DNA of 64,000 bases from Paraburkholderia kururiensis (GCF_034424375.1 NZ_CP139965.1:5332001-5396000); one strand, 5' to 3'. Shown: positions 8,367-18,210, counted from the stretch's first letter. The notes: generated from the sequence alone by a model not told the origin. Numbers and translations are program-made.

Positions 8367-9278
8367 TCATGAGATTTTCATCAGCCGGGCCCACGCCGCC
8401 GTGGCGCCGGCCAGAAACGCCGCTGTCGACGCATAGCGCGTCTCGTCCAGATCCAGTCCCAGATGGTTTGCCGCGGCGTGCAGTGCGTCGAGCGGCCGGC
8501 TCGCGTCCAGCGCGGTGGCGCCCGTTTGCTTGCTCAGCTTTTCGCCTTCGTCGTTCGTCACCACCGGCACGTGCAGATACGCAGGCGTCGGCACGCCGAG
8601 GCATCGCTGCAGGTAAATCTGCCGCGCCGTGGAGTCGAGCAGGTCGGCGCCGCGCACGATGTGCGTGATGCCCGCGTCGGCGTCGTCCACCACCACCGCG
8701 AGCTGATAGGCCCATTGCCCGTCCGCGCGCAGCAGCACGAAGTCGCCGACTTCCGTTGCCAGATTCTGCGTCTGCAGCCCTTGCCAGCGATCCACGAACG
8801 AGATGGCGGCGGGGTCGTCGGGCGCACTCGTTCCATTCGCAGGTGCACTGTCCGGCACGCGCAAACGCCACGCGCGCGGGGTCTTGCCGTGCAAGCCGTC
8901 GCGGCAGGTGCCGGGGTAGATCAGCGTGGTGTGACGCGTGTGGGCATGCAACTGCGAGTCCGCGATTTCCTTGCGCGTGCAGCCGCACGGGTAGACGAGC
9001 CCGGCGGCCTGCAACCGGTCGAACGCCTGCTGGTAGCGCTCTGTACGCTGGCTTTGCCAGACGGGCGGTTCGTCGGCGTGCATGCCGAATTGCGCGAGCG
9101 TCTCAAGGATGCCGGCGGCCGCGCCCGGCACGGTGCGCGGCGCGTCCACGTCTTCGATGCGCACGAGCCAGGTGCCGCCGTGCGCGCGCGCATCCGCCCA
9201 GCTCGCGAGCGCCGCGACGAGCGAGCCGAAGTGTAACGGCCCGGTGGGCGACGGGGCGAAGCGGCCGCGGTAGGGCAT
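8367..9278 (-). CDS. gluQ: glutamyl-Q tRNA(Asp) synthetase
   Basis: GluQ-RS attaches glutamate to queuosine at the wobble position of tRNA-Asp. It is a GluRS catalytic core without the anticodon-binding domain, which fits the 303-residue length. The HIGH-equivalent is PTGPLHFG near the N-terminus, the KMSKS-equivalent is KLSKQ, and the cysteines of the zinc site are in YPCGC and YPGTC. I start at the ATG at 9278 (MPYRGRF), matching the E. coli protein; a TTG at 9317 would add 13 residues but has no ribosome site. trhO, another wobble-uridine modification gene, lies just upstream on the same strand. Confidence 0.9.
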   Translation of the reverse strand: MPYRGRFAPSPTGPLHFGSLVAALASWADARAHGGTWLVRIEDVDAPRTVPGAAAGILETLAQFGMHADEPPVWQSQRTERYQQAFDRLQAAGLVYPCGCTRKEIADSQLHAHTRHTTLIYPGTCRDGLHGKTPRAWRLRVPDSAPANGTSAPDDPAAISFVDRWQGLQTQNLATEVGDFVLLRADGQWAYQLAVVVDDADAGITHIVRGADLLDSTARQIYLQRCLGVPTPAYLHVPVVTNDEGEKLSKQTGATALDASRPLDALHAAANHLGLDLDETRYASTAAFLAGATAAWARLMKIS

Positions 9279-9375
9279 GGTGCGGGCCGCTGTGGTGGAT
9301 TGTGGGTGGGTGCTCAACGCGCGGAAGGAGCTTGGCGGCTTAACGGACTCGACCAGCCAGGCGGGCTCGGCAGGC

Positions 9376-10287
9376 TCAAGCAGCCTGCGAACGCTCGCCG
9401 GCAGTCGCCGCCGTGTGCGCCCCGGCTTGAGCGCCGCCGTTGGCGCGCGCCGGATGGCAAGCGGGACAGCTCTTGCCCGGCGTATAGAGCGGCGAGCGCT
9501 GGTCTTCGGGGCTCACCACCGTGCGGCACGCGAAGCATTGCGCGATGTCCGTGGGCTTGAGCGCCGGGTCGAGCGCCGTGCGATGGTCGAACACGAAGCA
9601 GGCTCCGTGATAGTGCGCGCCGCCCACTTCCTCGAAGTACTTGAGGATGCCGCCTTCCAGCTGATAGACGTGCTCGATGCCCACTTCCTTCATGTGGATC
9701 GCGGCTTTCTCGCAGCGGATGCCGCCCGTGCAGAACGACACGACGGTCTTGCCTTCCAGGTCGGCGCGATGCGCCTCGATCACGGCGGGGAATTCGCTGA
9801 ATTTCGCGATGCGGTAGTCGAGTGCGTCGTCGAACGTGCCGACGTCCACTTCGAACGCGTTGCGCGTGTCGAGCATCACGACCGGCCGGCCTTCGTCGTC
9901 GTGGCCGCGATCGAGCCACGCCTTCAGCGTGCGGGCGTCCACGGCGGGCGCGCGACCCAGCTCGGGCTGGATCGCCGGCTTCTTCATGGTGATGATCTCG
10001 CGCTTGAGGCGCACGAGCATGCGGTTGAACGGGCGGTCCTCCGAAAGGCTTTCCTTGAATTGCAGGCCCGCGAACTTGCCTTCGAAGAGCGGATCGTGGC
10101 GAAGGTAGTCCATGAACGCGCGCGCGTTGTCGGGCGTGCCCGCGACGAACAGGTTGATGCCTTCGGGCGCGAGCAGGATGGTGCCGCGCAGGTCGAGCGC
10201 CTTGCAGCGGTCGAGCATGAGCGGGCGCCATTCGGCGGTCTTGTCGAGCGTGACGAAGTGATAGGAAGCGAGATTCAGGATAGACAT
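9376..10287 (-). CDS. trhO: tRNA uridine(34) hydroxylase (rhodanese-domain protein)
   Basis: TrhO (formerly YceA) performs oxygen-dependent hydroxylation of wobble uridine-34 in some tRNAs, giving 5-hydroxyuridine. The 303-residue protein has an N-terminal acylphosphatase-like part (ILLAPEGINLFVAG), a rhodanese domain with the active-site loop SFCTGGIRCEKA, and a C-terminal zinc-ribbon-like pair of motifs (CFACR and CPAC). The last 20 residues are Ala/Gly-rich. It diverges from dnaE and is followed 97 bp later by gluQ. Confidence 0.9.
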   Translation of the reverse strand: MSILNLASYHFVTLDKTAEWRPLMLDRCKALDLRGTILLAPEGINLFVAGTPDNARAFMDYLRHDPLFEGKFAGLQFKESLSEDRPFNRMLVRLKREIITMKKPAIQPELGRAPAVDARTLKAWLDRGHDDEGRPVVMLDTRNAFEVDVGTFDDALDYRIAKFSEFPAVIEAHRADLEGKTVVSFCTGGIRCEKAAIHMKEVGIEHVYQLEGGILKYFEEVGGAHYHGACFVFDHRTALDPALKPTDIAQCFACRTVVSPEDQRSPLYTPGKSCPACHPARANGGAQAGAHTAATAGERSQAA

Positions 10288-10545
10288 GGCGTTCTGCGAT
10301 ATGACAGGCCCGCGCGATGGTGCGGCGGCGATGTTGCCGTGATGTTGCCCCGACGTAGCCGTGATGGCGTGACGGCCGCGACGTGCCGCTGGCGCGAGCG
10401 CAAACCGCTATTATCCCTCAACTGCGAAGGGGCTCTGCTGCATCGCCGTAGAGGCTCTCGCAGCCTCTCGCGAGACAGTCCCGGCGCGCGGTTTTTCGCC
10501 CCGGCGACCCGCCCAAATTAGCCGAAGGCGGCAGGCGCCCGGTTG

Positions 10546-10559
10546 TACAATGTCGCGCA
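10546..10559 (+). promoter_or_regulatory. putative -10 element abutting the dnaE start
   Basis: TACAAT at 10546-10551 lies 7 nt before ATG 10559, so a transcript from it would begin at or next to the start codon. No ribosome site precedes either ATG (10550 or 10559). This fits a leaderless dnaE mRNA, though no clear -35 is seen. The gap 10288-10545 also contains a 7-bp inverted repeat (AGAGGCT/AGCCTCT, 10450-10468). Confidence 0.4.
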
Positions 10560-13500
10560 TGTCAGATCCCCGCTTCGTTCACCTCCGCGTCCACTCGGAA
10601 TTCTCGATTGCCGACGGCATCGTGCGCCTCGACGACATCGTCGCGGCGGCGGCCAAAGACGGTCAGGGCGCACTCGCACTCACCGATCTCGGCAACGCAT
10701 TCGGTCTTGTTCGTTTCTACAAGGAAGCCCGCGGCAAAGGGGTCAAACCCATTGCCGGCTGCGACGTCTGGATCACGAATCCGGACGACCGCGACAAGCC
10801 TTCGCGCCTCTTGCTGCTCGTAAAAGACCGGCGCGGTTACCTGAATCTTTGCGAGCTGCTCACGAAAGCGTGGCTCACGAACCAGTACCGTGGCCGCGCC
10901 GAAGTGGATGCGGCGTGGCTCGACGGCGGGCTTGCCGAAGGACTGCTTGCGCTGTCGGGCGCGCAGCACGGCGACATCGGGCTTGCGCTCGCCGCCGGCA
11001 ACGAGGAAGCGGCGAAGCGGCATGCCGAGCGCTGGGCGAAGGTCTTTCCGAACGGCTTCTACATCGAACTGCAACGCGGCGGCCATCCCGGTGCCGAAGC
11101 GTACGTGCAGCAGGCGGTGGCGCTCGCGGTGCAACTGAAGCTGCCGGTGGTCGCCACGCACGCCGTGCAGTTCATGACGCCCGACGACTTCACGGCACAC
11201 GAAGCGCGCGTCTGTATTTCGGAAGGCGACATCCTCGCGAATCCGCGCCGCCCGAAACGCTTCACCACCGAGCAGTACTTTCGCACCCAGGACGAGATGG
11301 CGGCGCTCTTCGCCGACATTCCGTCCGCGCTCGCCAACACCGTCGAAATCGCGAAGCGCTGCAACCTCACGCTCGAACTCGGCAAGCCGAAGCTGCCGCT
11401 CTTTCCGACGCCCGACGGTCTCTCGCTCGACGACTACCTCGTGCAGCTTTCGAAGGAAGGGCTCGAGAAGCGTCTCGTGCAGCTCTATCCGAACGAGGCC
11501 GAGCGCGAGCAGGAACGCGAGCGCTACTACCAGCGGCTCGATTTCGAGTGCGGAACCATCATCAAGATGGGCTTTCCGGGCTACTTCCTGATTGTTGCGG
11601 ACTTCATCAACTGGGCCAAGAACAACGGCGTGCCGGTGGGGCCGGGCCGGGGTTCCGGCGCGGGTTCGCTCGTCGCTTACGCGCTCGGTATTACCGACCT
11701 CGATCCGCTGCGCTACAACCTGCTGTTCGAACGCTTCCTGAACCCGGAACGCGTGTCGATGCCCGACTTCGACATCGACTTCTGCCAGCACGGCCGCGAC
11801 CGCGTGATCCAGTACGTGAAGGAAAAATACGGCGCGGACGCCGTCTCGCAGATCGCCACCTTCGGCACCATGGCGGCGAAGGCCGCGGTGCGCGACATCG
11901 GCCGCGTGCTCGACCTCGGCTACAACTTCACGGACGGCGTGGCGAAGCTCATTCCGTTCAAGCCCGGCAAGCACGTCACGATTGCCGACGCGATGAAGGA
12001 AGAGCCGCTCCTCCAGGAGCGCAACGACAACGAAGACGAAGTGCGCCAGCTGCTCGAACTCGCGCAGCGCGTCGAAGGCCTCACGCGTAACGTCGGCATG
12101 CACGCGGGCGGCGTGCTGATTGCGCCGGGCAAGCTCACCGACTTCTGTCCGCTCTACACGCAGGGCGATGAAAGCGGCGTGGTGAGCCAGTACGACAAGG
12201 ACGACGTGGAAGCCGTCGGCCTCGTGAAGTTCGACTTTCTGGGCCTCACGACGCTGACCATTCTCGACTGGGCGGAGCGCTACATCCGCCGGCTCGATCC
12301 GTCAAAGCAGAACTGGTCGCTCGCGCAGGTGCCGCTCGACGACCCCGCGTCGTTCTCGATCCTCAAGAAGGCCAACACGGTTGCCGTGTTCCAGCTGGAA
12401 AGTCGCGGCATGCAGGGCATGCTGAAAGACGCCCAGCCCGACCGCTTCGAAGACATCATCGCGCTCGTGGCGCTGTACCGTCCCGGCCCGATGGACCTGA
12501 TCCCCAGCTTCTGCGCGCGCAAGCACGGCCGCGAGATGGTGGAGTACCCGGACCCGCGCGTCGAGCCCGTCCTGAAAGAGACCTACGGGATCATGGTCTA
12601 TCAGGAGCAGGTGATGCAGATGGCGCAGATCATCGGCGGCTACTCGCTCGGTGGCGCCGACCTGCTGCGTCGCGCGATGGGCAAGAAGAAGCCCGAAGAG
12701 ATGGCGCAGCACCGCGAAATTTTCGCGGAGGGTGCGGCGAAGAACGGTCTCTCGCGCGAGAAGTCCGACGAAATCTTCGACTTGATGGAGAAGTTCGCGG
12801 GCTACGGCTTCAACAAGTCGCACGCCGCGGCCTACGCGCTGCTCGCGTACTACACCGCGTGGCTGAAGGCGCACCATCCCGCCGAATTCATGGCGGCCAA
12901 CATGTCGCTCGCGATGGACGACACGGACAAGGTCAAGATCCTGTTCGAAGACTGCATCGCCAACGGCATGACGGTATTGCCGCCCGATGTCAACCACTCG
13001 GCCTATCGCTTCGAGCCGGTGGGCGAGCCCGACGGCAAGCGCGCGAAGACCATCCGCTACGGCCTCGGCGCCATCAAGGGCAGCGGCCAGAACGCAATCG
13101 AGGAAATTCTGCGGGCGCGCGAAGACGGTCCCTTCACCGACCTGTTCGACTTCTGCGCGCGCGTCGATCGCCGCATCGTCAATCGCCGCACCGTGGAGGC
13201 CATGATTCGCGCCGGCGCGTTCGATGAGCTGCACGCCAATCGCGCGCAGCTCATCGCGTCGGTGCCGCTCGCCATGGAAGCGGCCGAGCAGGCCGCCGCG
13301 AATGCCTTGCAGGCTGGCCTCTTCGACATGGGCGACGCCCCATCGCAAGGCCACGAACTCGTGGACGAGCCGGCGTGGCCCGAAAAGCGCAAGCTCCAGG
13401 AAGAGAAGGGCGCGCTGGGCTTCTATCTGTCCGGCCACCTCTTCGATGCCTACAAGGACGAGGTGCGCCGCTTCGTGCGGCTCAAGATCGGTGAACTGAA

Positions 13501-14170
13501 AGAGGGTCGCGACCGGCTGATTGCGGGCGTGATCGCGTCGCTGCGCACGCAGATGACCCAGCGCGGCAAGATGCTGATCGCGCTGCTGGACGACGGCACG
13601 GGCCAGTGCGAAGTGACGGTGTTCAACGAGCAGTTCGAGGCGCACAAGCACCTGTTCAAGGAAGACGAGCTGCTCGTCGTGCAAGGCCAGGCGCGCAACG
13701 ACGCGTTCACGGGCGGCATCCGCTTCACGGCGGAGACGGTGATGGACCTGGAGCGCGCGCGCAGCCGCTATGCCCAGGCCGTGAAGGTGCAGATGAACGG
13801 CAATGCCGACGCGCTCGCGCTGCGTCGCGTGCTGGAGGCGCATTGCGCCCGTGCCGACGAGGCGCAGGCCGCGGCTGTGCTGGCATCGGCCCCCGCGGGC
13901 AGGGCCGGCAACGGCGGGCCGGGCCGCAATGGCGCGAACGGCGGAAGTTATGGAGGGAACGGTGGTGGCTACGGCGGCAACGGCGGCGGCCATTCCCGCG
14001 GAGCGCCTGCGCCCATTCCCAATGGTCTTGCCGTGCAGATCGTCTATCGCAGCGACAACGCCGAAGGCGAAGTGCGCCTCGGCGACGCGTGGCGCGTGAA
14101 GCCCACCGACGAACTGCTCGCGGCGCTGCGCGGCGAGTTCGCGGGAAGCTCGATCGAAATCGTTTATTGA
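10559..14170 (+). CDS. dnaE: DNA polymerase III subunit alpha
   Basis: The replicative polymerase catalytic subunit, about 1203 residues. It starts with the PHP domain (FVHLRVHSEFSIADG), followed by the C-family polymerase core with GPGRGSGAGSLVAYALGI and the catalytic aspartates in PDFDIDFC (near residue 405). Helix-hairpin-helix and OB-fold regions follow. Near residues 1115-1155 there is a Gly/Asn-rich low-complexity stretch (repeats of GGNGGGY type) just before the C-terminal tau-binding end; I do not know this from E. coli DnaE. ATG 10559 is preferred because the promoter-like TACAAT overlaps the earlier ATG at 10550. The stop overlaps the convergent glycosyltransferase by 7 bp. Confidence 0.95.
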   Translation: MSDPRFVHLRVHSEFSIADGIVRLDDIVAAAAKDGQGALALTDLGNAFGLVRFYKEARGKGVKPIAGCDVWITNPDDRDKPSRLLLLVKDRRGYLNLCELLTKAWLTNQYRGRAEVDAAWLDGGLAEGLLALSGAQHGDIGLALAAGNEEAAKRHAERWAKVFPNGFYIELQRGGHPGAEAYVQQAVALAVQLKLPVVATHAVQFMTPDDFTAHEARVCISEGDILANPRRPKRFTTEQYFRTQDEMAALFADIPSALANTVEIAKRCNLTLELGKPKLPLFPTPDGLSLDDYLVQLSKEGLEKRLVQLYPNEAEREQERERYYQRLDFECGTIIKMGFPGYFLIVADFINWAKNNGVPVGPGRGSGAGSLVAYALGITDLDPLRYNLLFERFLNPERVSMPDFDIDFCQHGRDRVIQYVKEKYGADAVSQIATFGTMAAKAAVRDIGRVLDLGYNFTDGVAKLIPFKPGKHVTIADAMKEEPLLQERNDNEDEVRQLLELAQRVEGLTRNVGMHAGGVLIAPGKLTDFCPLYTQGDESGVVSQYDKDDVEAVGLVKFDFLGLTTLTILDWAERYIRRLDPSKQNWSLAQVPLDDPASFSILKKANTVAVFQLESRGMQGMLKDAQPDRFEDIIALVALYRPGPMDLIPSFCARKHGREMVEYPDPRVEPVLKETYGIMVYQEQVMQMAQIIGGYSLGGADLLRRAMGKKKPEEMAQHREIFAEGAAKNGLSREKSDEIFDLMEKFAGYGFNKSHAAAYALLAYYTAWLKAHHPAEFMAANMSLAMDDTDKVKILFEDCIANGMTVLPPDVNHSAYRFEPVGEPDGKRAKTIRYGLGAIKGSGQNAIEEILRAREDGPFTDLFDFCARVDRRIVNRRTVEAMIRAGAFDELHANRAQLIASVPLAMEAAEQAAANALQAGLFDMGDAPSQGHELVDEPAWPEKRKLQEEKGALGFYLSGHLFDAYKDEVRRFVRLKIGELKEGRDRLIAGVIASLRTQMTQRGKMLIALLDDGTGQCEVTVFNEQFEAHKHLFKEDELLVVQGQARNDAFTGGIRFTAETVMDLERARSRYAQAVKVQMNGNADALALRRVLEAHCARADEAQAAAVLASAPAGRAGNGGPGRNGANGGSYGGNGGGYGGNGGGHSRGAPAPIPNGLAVQIVYRSDNAEGEVRLGDAWRVKPTDELLAALRGEFAGSSIEIVY

Positions 14171-14967
14171 GCGGTCTTGCCGGCGTCCTGCGGGGTGCGC
14201 TGGCGGTCCGCTTCGTCCAGATCGCCCAGATGGGCGAGCTTCAGGAAGCGGTAATAGACCGTTTCCGCGTTGAAGACGGCGATCATGAAACCCGCGCGGC
14301 CGTCCAGAAACCCTCGCCGCAAAATCCAGGTGCGCACGAAAGCCCACAGGCCGCGCGCCACCGCCTTGCCGAAGCTGCCCCGCTGCCCGGCCGCGTGCCG
14401 CTGCGCTGCACCCGCGCTCGAATAGGCGTCGAGCTTGCGCAGCACGCTCTCGAAGTCTTCGTACGAGTAGTGCAGCAACTGGCCGTCGAGTCGCTGCGCC
14501 GCGCCCTCGAAGACGAGGCGCTCGTGCACGAGGTCGCTCGAAAAGCGCGCGGTGCTGCGCCGGAACAGGCGGGGAATCCAGTCCGGATACCAGCCGCTGT
14601 GGCGCACCCATTGGCCGCAGAAGCTCGATAGCCGGTCGATTTCGTAGACGTCCGCGCGTGGCTGGCTGATGGCGGCGCGTATCGAGGCGGCCAGTTGCGG
14701 CGAGACGATTTCGTCGGCGTCGATGGAGAGCACCCAGTCCGTGGCGAGTGCGTCGAGCGCGCGGTTCTTTTGCGGGCCGAAGCCGGGCCAGTCGCGATGC
14801 TCGATGACGCGAGCGCCGTGGACGCGGGCAATGTCGAGCGTGGCGTCGGTGCTGCCGCTGTCCACCACGACGATCTCGTCGGCGAAGGCCACGGCGGCAA
14901 GGCACTCCGCGAGCCGCGCGGCGGCATTGCGGGTGATGATGGCGACCCCGAGCGTGGGCTGGTTCAT
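14164..14967 (-). CDS. waaE: family 2 glycosyltransferase, WaaE/KdtX-like (LPS inner core)
   Basis: The 267-residue protein has a GT-A fold: IITRNAAARLAECL at the N-terminus, VVDSGSTDAT, and the metal-binding DADE in VLSIDADEIV. The segment WPGFGPQKNRALD and the FCGQWVRHSGWYPDW block match WaaE-type transferases, which add glucose to core heptose, so LPS-core synthesis at the inner membrane is likely. No strong ribosome site precedes ATG 14967; longer starts upstream run into the msbA promoter. Divergent from msbA. Its stop lies inside the last codons of dnaE. Confidence 0.78.
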   Translation of the reverse strand: MNQPTLGVAIITRNAAARLAECLAAVAFADEIVVVDSGSTDATLDIARVHGARVIEHRDWPGFGPQKNRALDALATDWVLSIDADEIVSPQLAASIRAAISQPRADVYEIDRLSSFCGQWVRHSGWYPDWIPRLFRRSTARFSSDLVHERLVFEGAAQRLDGQLLHYSYEDFESVLRKLDAYSSAGAAQRHAAGQRGSFGKAVARGLWAFVRTWILRRGFLDGRAGFMIAVFNAETVYYRFLKLAHLGDLDEADRQRTPQDAGKTAQ

Positions 14968-15217
14968 GCGTGAGTGGCGGGCGGTAGAGGTGACTGGGAT
15001 GGCGTCGGAAAAGCTCGCGGAAGTATACACAGCGCGCGCGGCCGGCCCGCCCGCACTATCGAACCCATGCCGTAACGCGCCCGGCACGCGAGCAAGCGAA
15101 TGTAATCGGCCCGCTGTGCGGTGCCTCGTGGCCGGCGGTTTACAATGCTGGTCTTTCCGATCGGTCCGCGGCGCGGTTGCCCCGGACGTCTGTTTTTCCG
15201 TATTTCCCGAGGAACTC

Positions 15218-17005
15218 TTGAGCGCGAAGCCCACGTTAAGCAAGCCCATAGGCGGTTCCGGCGACGCTTCTTCGCCCGTCGTCGTGTTGCGGCGGTTGCT
15301 GCCGTACCTGAAGCCGTTGTGGTGGGTATTGATTGCCGGCATCGCGGCCATGGCCGTCAGCTCGGCCACCGACGCCGGCATTCCCGCACTCTTGAAGCCG
15401 CTGCTCGACCGCGGCTTCGGCGCCAAGGGCGACCCCAGCGCGAAGTGGTACGTCCCGCTTGCCGTGATCGGCCTCGCGTTCGTGCGCGGGGTGTCGCAGT
15501 ACGCGTCCGGTTATCTGCTGCAGTACGTATCGAACCGCATCCTGCTCGAACTACGCATGAAGATGTTCGACCGGATGATTCACACGAGCGTCGCGTTCTT
15601 CCAGCGTGAGACAGCGAGCACGGTTATCAATGCCATCGTGTTCGAGGTCAACCAGATCCTCAACGTGCTGGTGAGCGTGATGGTGACGCTCGTGCGCGAC
15701 TCGCTCACTGTGCTGTTCCTGCTCGCGTACCTGTTCTATCTCAACTGGCGCCTGACGCTGATCGTGGCCGTGCTGCTGCCGGGCATCGGGTGGCTGGTGG
15801 GCAAGATCAACCGGCGCTTGCGGCGCCTGAACCGCGAGCACCAGGCGCTCACCAACGAGCTGTCGTACATCGTCGAAGAGACCGTGGGCGGCTACAAGGT
15901 CGTGAAGGTGCACAACGGCGAGCGGTACGAAATCGACCGCTTCAACGCGCTGAGCCGCCGGCTGCGCGGCTATTCGATGCGGATGACCGTCTCCGGCGGC
16001 CTCGCGCAGCCGCTCACGCAGTTCCTGTCGTCCATTGCGCTCGCGGTGGTCATCACGATCGCCGTGGTGCAGTCGTCACATGATCAGACCACGGTGGGCG
16101 GCTTCGTGGCGTTCGTCACGTCGATGCTGCTGATCATTTCGCCGCTCAAGCATCTGATGGACGTGAACCAGCCGTTGCAACGCGGCATGACCGCGGCGGA
16201 GCTGATCTTCGGCCTGATCGACGAGCCGCCCGAGCCCGAAGGCGGCGGGCGGCCTCTCGAACGCGCGACCGGCGAGATCGAGTTTCGCGACGTGTCGTTC
16301 ACCTACGGTCTTGCCGGTCAGCCGACGCTCGACCGCGTGTCGTTCAAGGTGGCGCCCGGCGAGATGGTGGCGCTGGCGGGGCCGTCGGGCAGCGGCAAGA
16401 CCACGCTCGTGAACCTGCTGCCGCGCTTTTTCGACCCGACCGGCGGCGAGATTCTCGTGGACGGCGTCGCGCTGCCCGACTACAACGTGCACGGGCTGCG
16501 CAGCCAGATCGCGATGGTGAGCCAGGACGTGACGCTCTTCAACGACACGATCGCGAGCAACGTGGCGTACGGCGAGACGCCGGACCGCGAGCGCGTGGCC
16601 GCAGCGCTGAAGGCGGCGAACCTGTGGGACACCGTGACGGCGATGCCGGACGGCATCGATACGCTCGTGGGCGACAACGGCATGCGGCTTTCTGGCGGAC
16701 AGCGGCAGCGCCTCGCCATCGCGCGGGCTATCTACAAGGACGCGCCGATCCTGATTCTGGACGAGGCCACGTCGGCGCTGGACTCCGAATCGGAGCGCCA
16801 CGTGCAGGCGGCGCTGGAAACGCTGATGCGCGGACGCACGACGCTCGTGATCGCCCACCGGCTCTCCACCATCGAGCGCGCCGACCGGATTCTCGTGATG
16901 GAAGCGGGCCGCATCGTCGAGCGCGGCAGCCACCAGCAACTGCTCGCGCAGGACGGGCTTTACGCGCATTTGCATCGGATTCAGTTTCAGCAGGCGGGGG
17001 TGTAG
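15218..17005 (+). CDS. msbA: lipid A ABC exporter, fused permease/ATPase
   Basis: MsbA flips lipid A-core across the inner membrane using ATP. The 595-residue protein has six transmembrane helices in the first 320 residues, with PLWWVLIAGIAAM as the first, then an ABC ATPase with Walker A GPSGSGKTT, signature LSGGQRQR, Walker B ILILDEATSALD and the H-loop AHRLS. The chosen start is TTG 15218, preceded by GAGGA at 5 nt; there is no ATG nearby in frame. TACAAT at 15141-15146 is a possible -10. It sits amid LPS glycosyltransferases, supporting the lipid A role. Confidence 0.9.
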   Translation: MSAKPTLSKPIGGSGDASSPVVVLRRLLPYLKPLWWVLIAGIAAMAVSSATDAGIPALLKPLLDRGFGAKGDPSAKWYVPLAVIGLAFVRGVSQYASGYLLQYVSNRILLELRMKMFDRMIHTSVAFFQRETASTVINAIVFEVNQILNVLVSVMVTLVRDSLTVLFLLAYLFYLNWRLTLIVAVLLPGIGWLVGKINRRLRRLNREHQALTNELSYIVEETVGGYKVVKVHNGERYEIDRFNALSRRLRGYSMRMTVSGGLAQPLTQFLSSIALAVVITIAVVQSSHDQTTVGGFVAFVTSMLLIISPLKHLMDVNQPLQRGMTAAELIFGLIDEPPEPEGGGRPLERATGEIEFRDVSFTYGLAGQPTLDRVSFKVAPGEMVALAGPSGSGKTTLVNLLPRFFDPTGGEILVDGVALPDYNVHGLRSQIAMVSQDVTLFNDTIASNVAYGETPDRERVAAALKAANLWDTVTAMPDGIDTLVGDNGMRLSGGQRQRLAIARAIYKDAPILILDEATSALDSESERHVQAALETLMRGRTTLVIAHRLSTIERADRILVMEAGRIVERGSHQQLLAQDGLYAHLHRIQFQQAGV

Positions 17006-17140
17006 AGGGTCAGGGAGGAGCTCCCGTGGCCTCTCCGTCTGCGGTGAAGTGCGCCGGCGCCACACTCGGGCGCCGGGATTGTAACGAATTGTTGCAATTT
17101 TCGAATCCGTCCCTCATGCTGCGCGCTGGTTTGTGCAACG

Positions 17141-18199
17141 ATGCGGCGCGAGAGGCCGCAGTTCCCCGGCATGCTCGCTCACACCCGCTTCCCGCTCGTT
17201 TCAGTCGCGCTCGCAACCTATAACGGCACGCCGCATTTGCGCGACTTCCTGGCCTCGCTCGAAGCCCAGACCTGGCCCAATCTCGAAGTCGTCGTCTCCG
17301 ACGACGATTCCACTGACGGAACACCCGATCTGCTCCGGTCCTACCGTGGCCCGCTCCGTGTGCGCGTGGTGGCGGCTGGCGAGCGCGTAGGCATTGCGCG
17401 CAACTTCGAGCGGGCGATGGCGGGCTGCGAAGGCGAGTTCATCACGCTCGCAGACCAGGACGACGTCTGGGCGCCGGAGAAGATCGCAGACGCCGTGGCG
17501 GCTCTGCAAGCCGTGGCCGCGCGGCGCGGCCCGGACACTCCCGCGCTGGCCTTCTGCGACATCGAACTGGTCGATGCACGTCTCGCCTGTCTGTCGAAGT
17601 CGCTGTTCCACGTTACGACGAAGTCGCCGGACGCCGCGCGGCTGCGGGACTTCCTGCTGAGCAACCACATTCCCGGCTGTTCCATGCTGCTGAACCGGGC
17701 GGCGGTCGAGCGTGCCTTGCCGCTGCCGCCTCAGGTCGTGATGCACGACTGGTGGCTCGCAATGGTGGCGGCTGCGTTCGGCGAGATCGTGCACGTCGCC
17801 CGCCCCCATCTGAAGTATCGGCAGCATGAGGGCAACGCGGTGGGGGCGGCGGCCACGGGCAGTTGCCAGGCCGTTCGCGACCCGGCTCTTGCGGCGCTCT
17901 CGCCAGGCGAACGCCGCGAGCGCGGCCGTTGCCGGCAGATCAACGGCGTGGCGGCGCAGTTGCAAGCATTCGCTTCCCGCTTCGGCGACGAACTGCCGCC
18001 GCGCGCTCAAGCCGACATGGCCGCGCTTTCGCAGGGCCTTGCGAGCACGGCGGGTGCATTGTGGTTCGTCGCCAACACGCACACCGGCGAAACCTTCATA
18101 CGTTCCCTCAAGATGCTGCGCCGCCTGCGGCTCAGTGTGCTGCGCTTCGGCATGGAGGCCGGCGGCAGACGGACTGCTGGCAAATTGTTCCGCGTCTGA
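17141..18199 (+). CDS. family 2 glycosyltransferase, rhamnosyltransferase-like
   Basis: The 352-residue protein has a GT-A domain: SVALATYNGTPHLRDFL near the N-terminus, VSDDDSTDGT and the ADQDDVW motif, typical of RfbF/RgpB-type rhamnosyl or galactosyl transferases. The DWW motif at about residue 205 is also usual. The last 120 residues are helical without a clear domain. Start ATG 17141 is uncertain; ATG 17171 would remove ten residues. It follows msbA by 135 bp and converges on the next glycosyltransferase. Sugar specificity cannot be inferred. Confidence 0.75.
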   Translation: MRRERPQFPGMLAHTRFPLVSVALATYNGTPHLRDFLASLEAQTWPNLEVVVSDDDSTDGTPDLLRSYRGPLRVRVVAAGERVGIARNFERAMAGCEGEFITLADQDDVWAPEKIADAVAALQAVAARRGPDTPALAFCDIELVDARLACLSKSLFHVTTKSPDAARLRDFLLSNHIPGCSMLLNRAAVERALPLPPQVVMHDWWLAMVAAAFGEIVHVARPHLKYRQHEGNAVGAAATGSCQAVRDPALAALSPGERRERGRCRQINGVAAQLQAFASRFGDELPPRAQADMAALSQGLASTAGALWFVANTHTGETFIRSLKMLRRLRLSVLRFGMEAGGRRTAGKLFRV

Positions 18200-18210
18200 G
18201 CCGGGCGTCG

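Noticed and set aside
12302..14905. 867-codon open frame antisense to dnaE and crossing the WaaE-type gene
   Set aside because: It covers two well-supported genes and gives an Arg/His-rich nonsense product; a GC-skew shadow.
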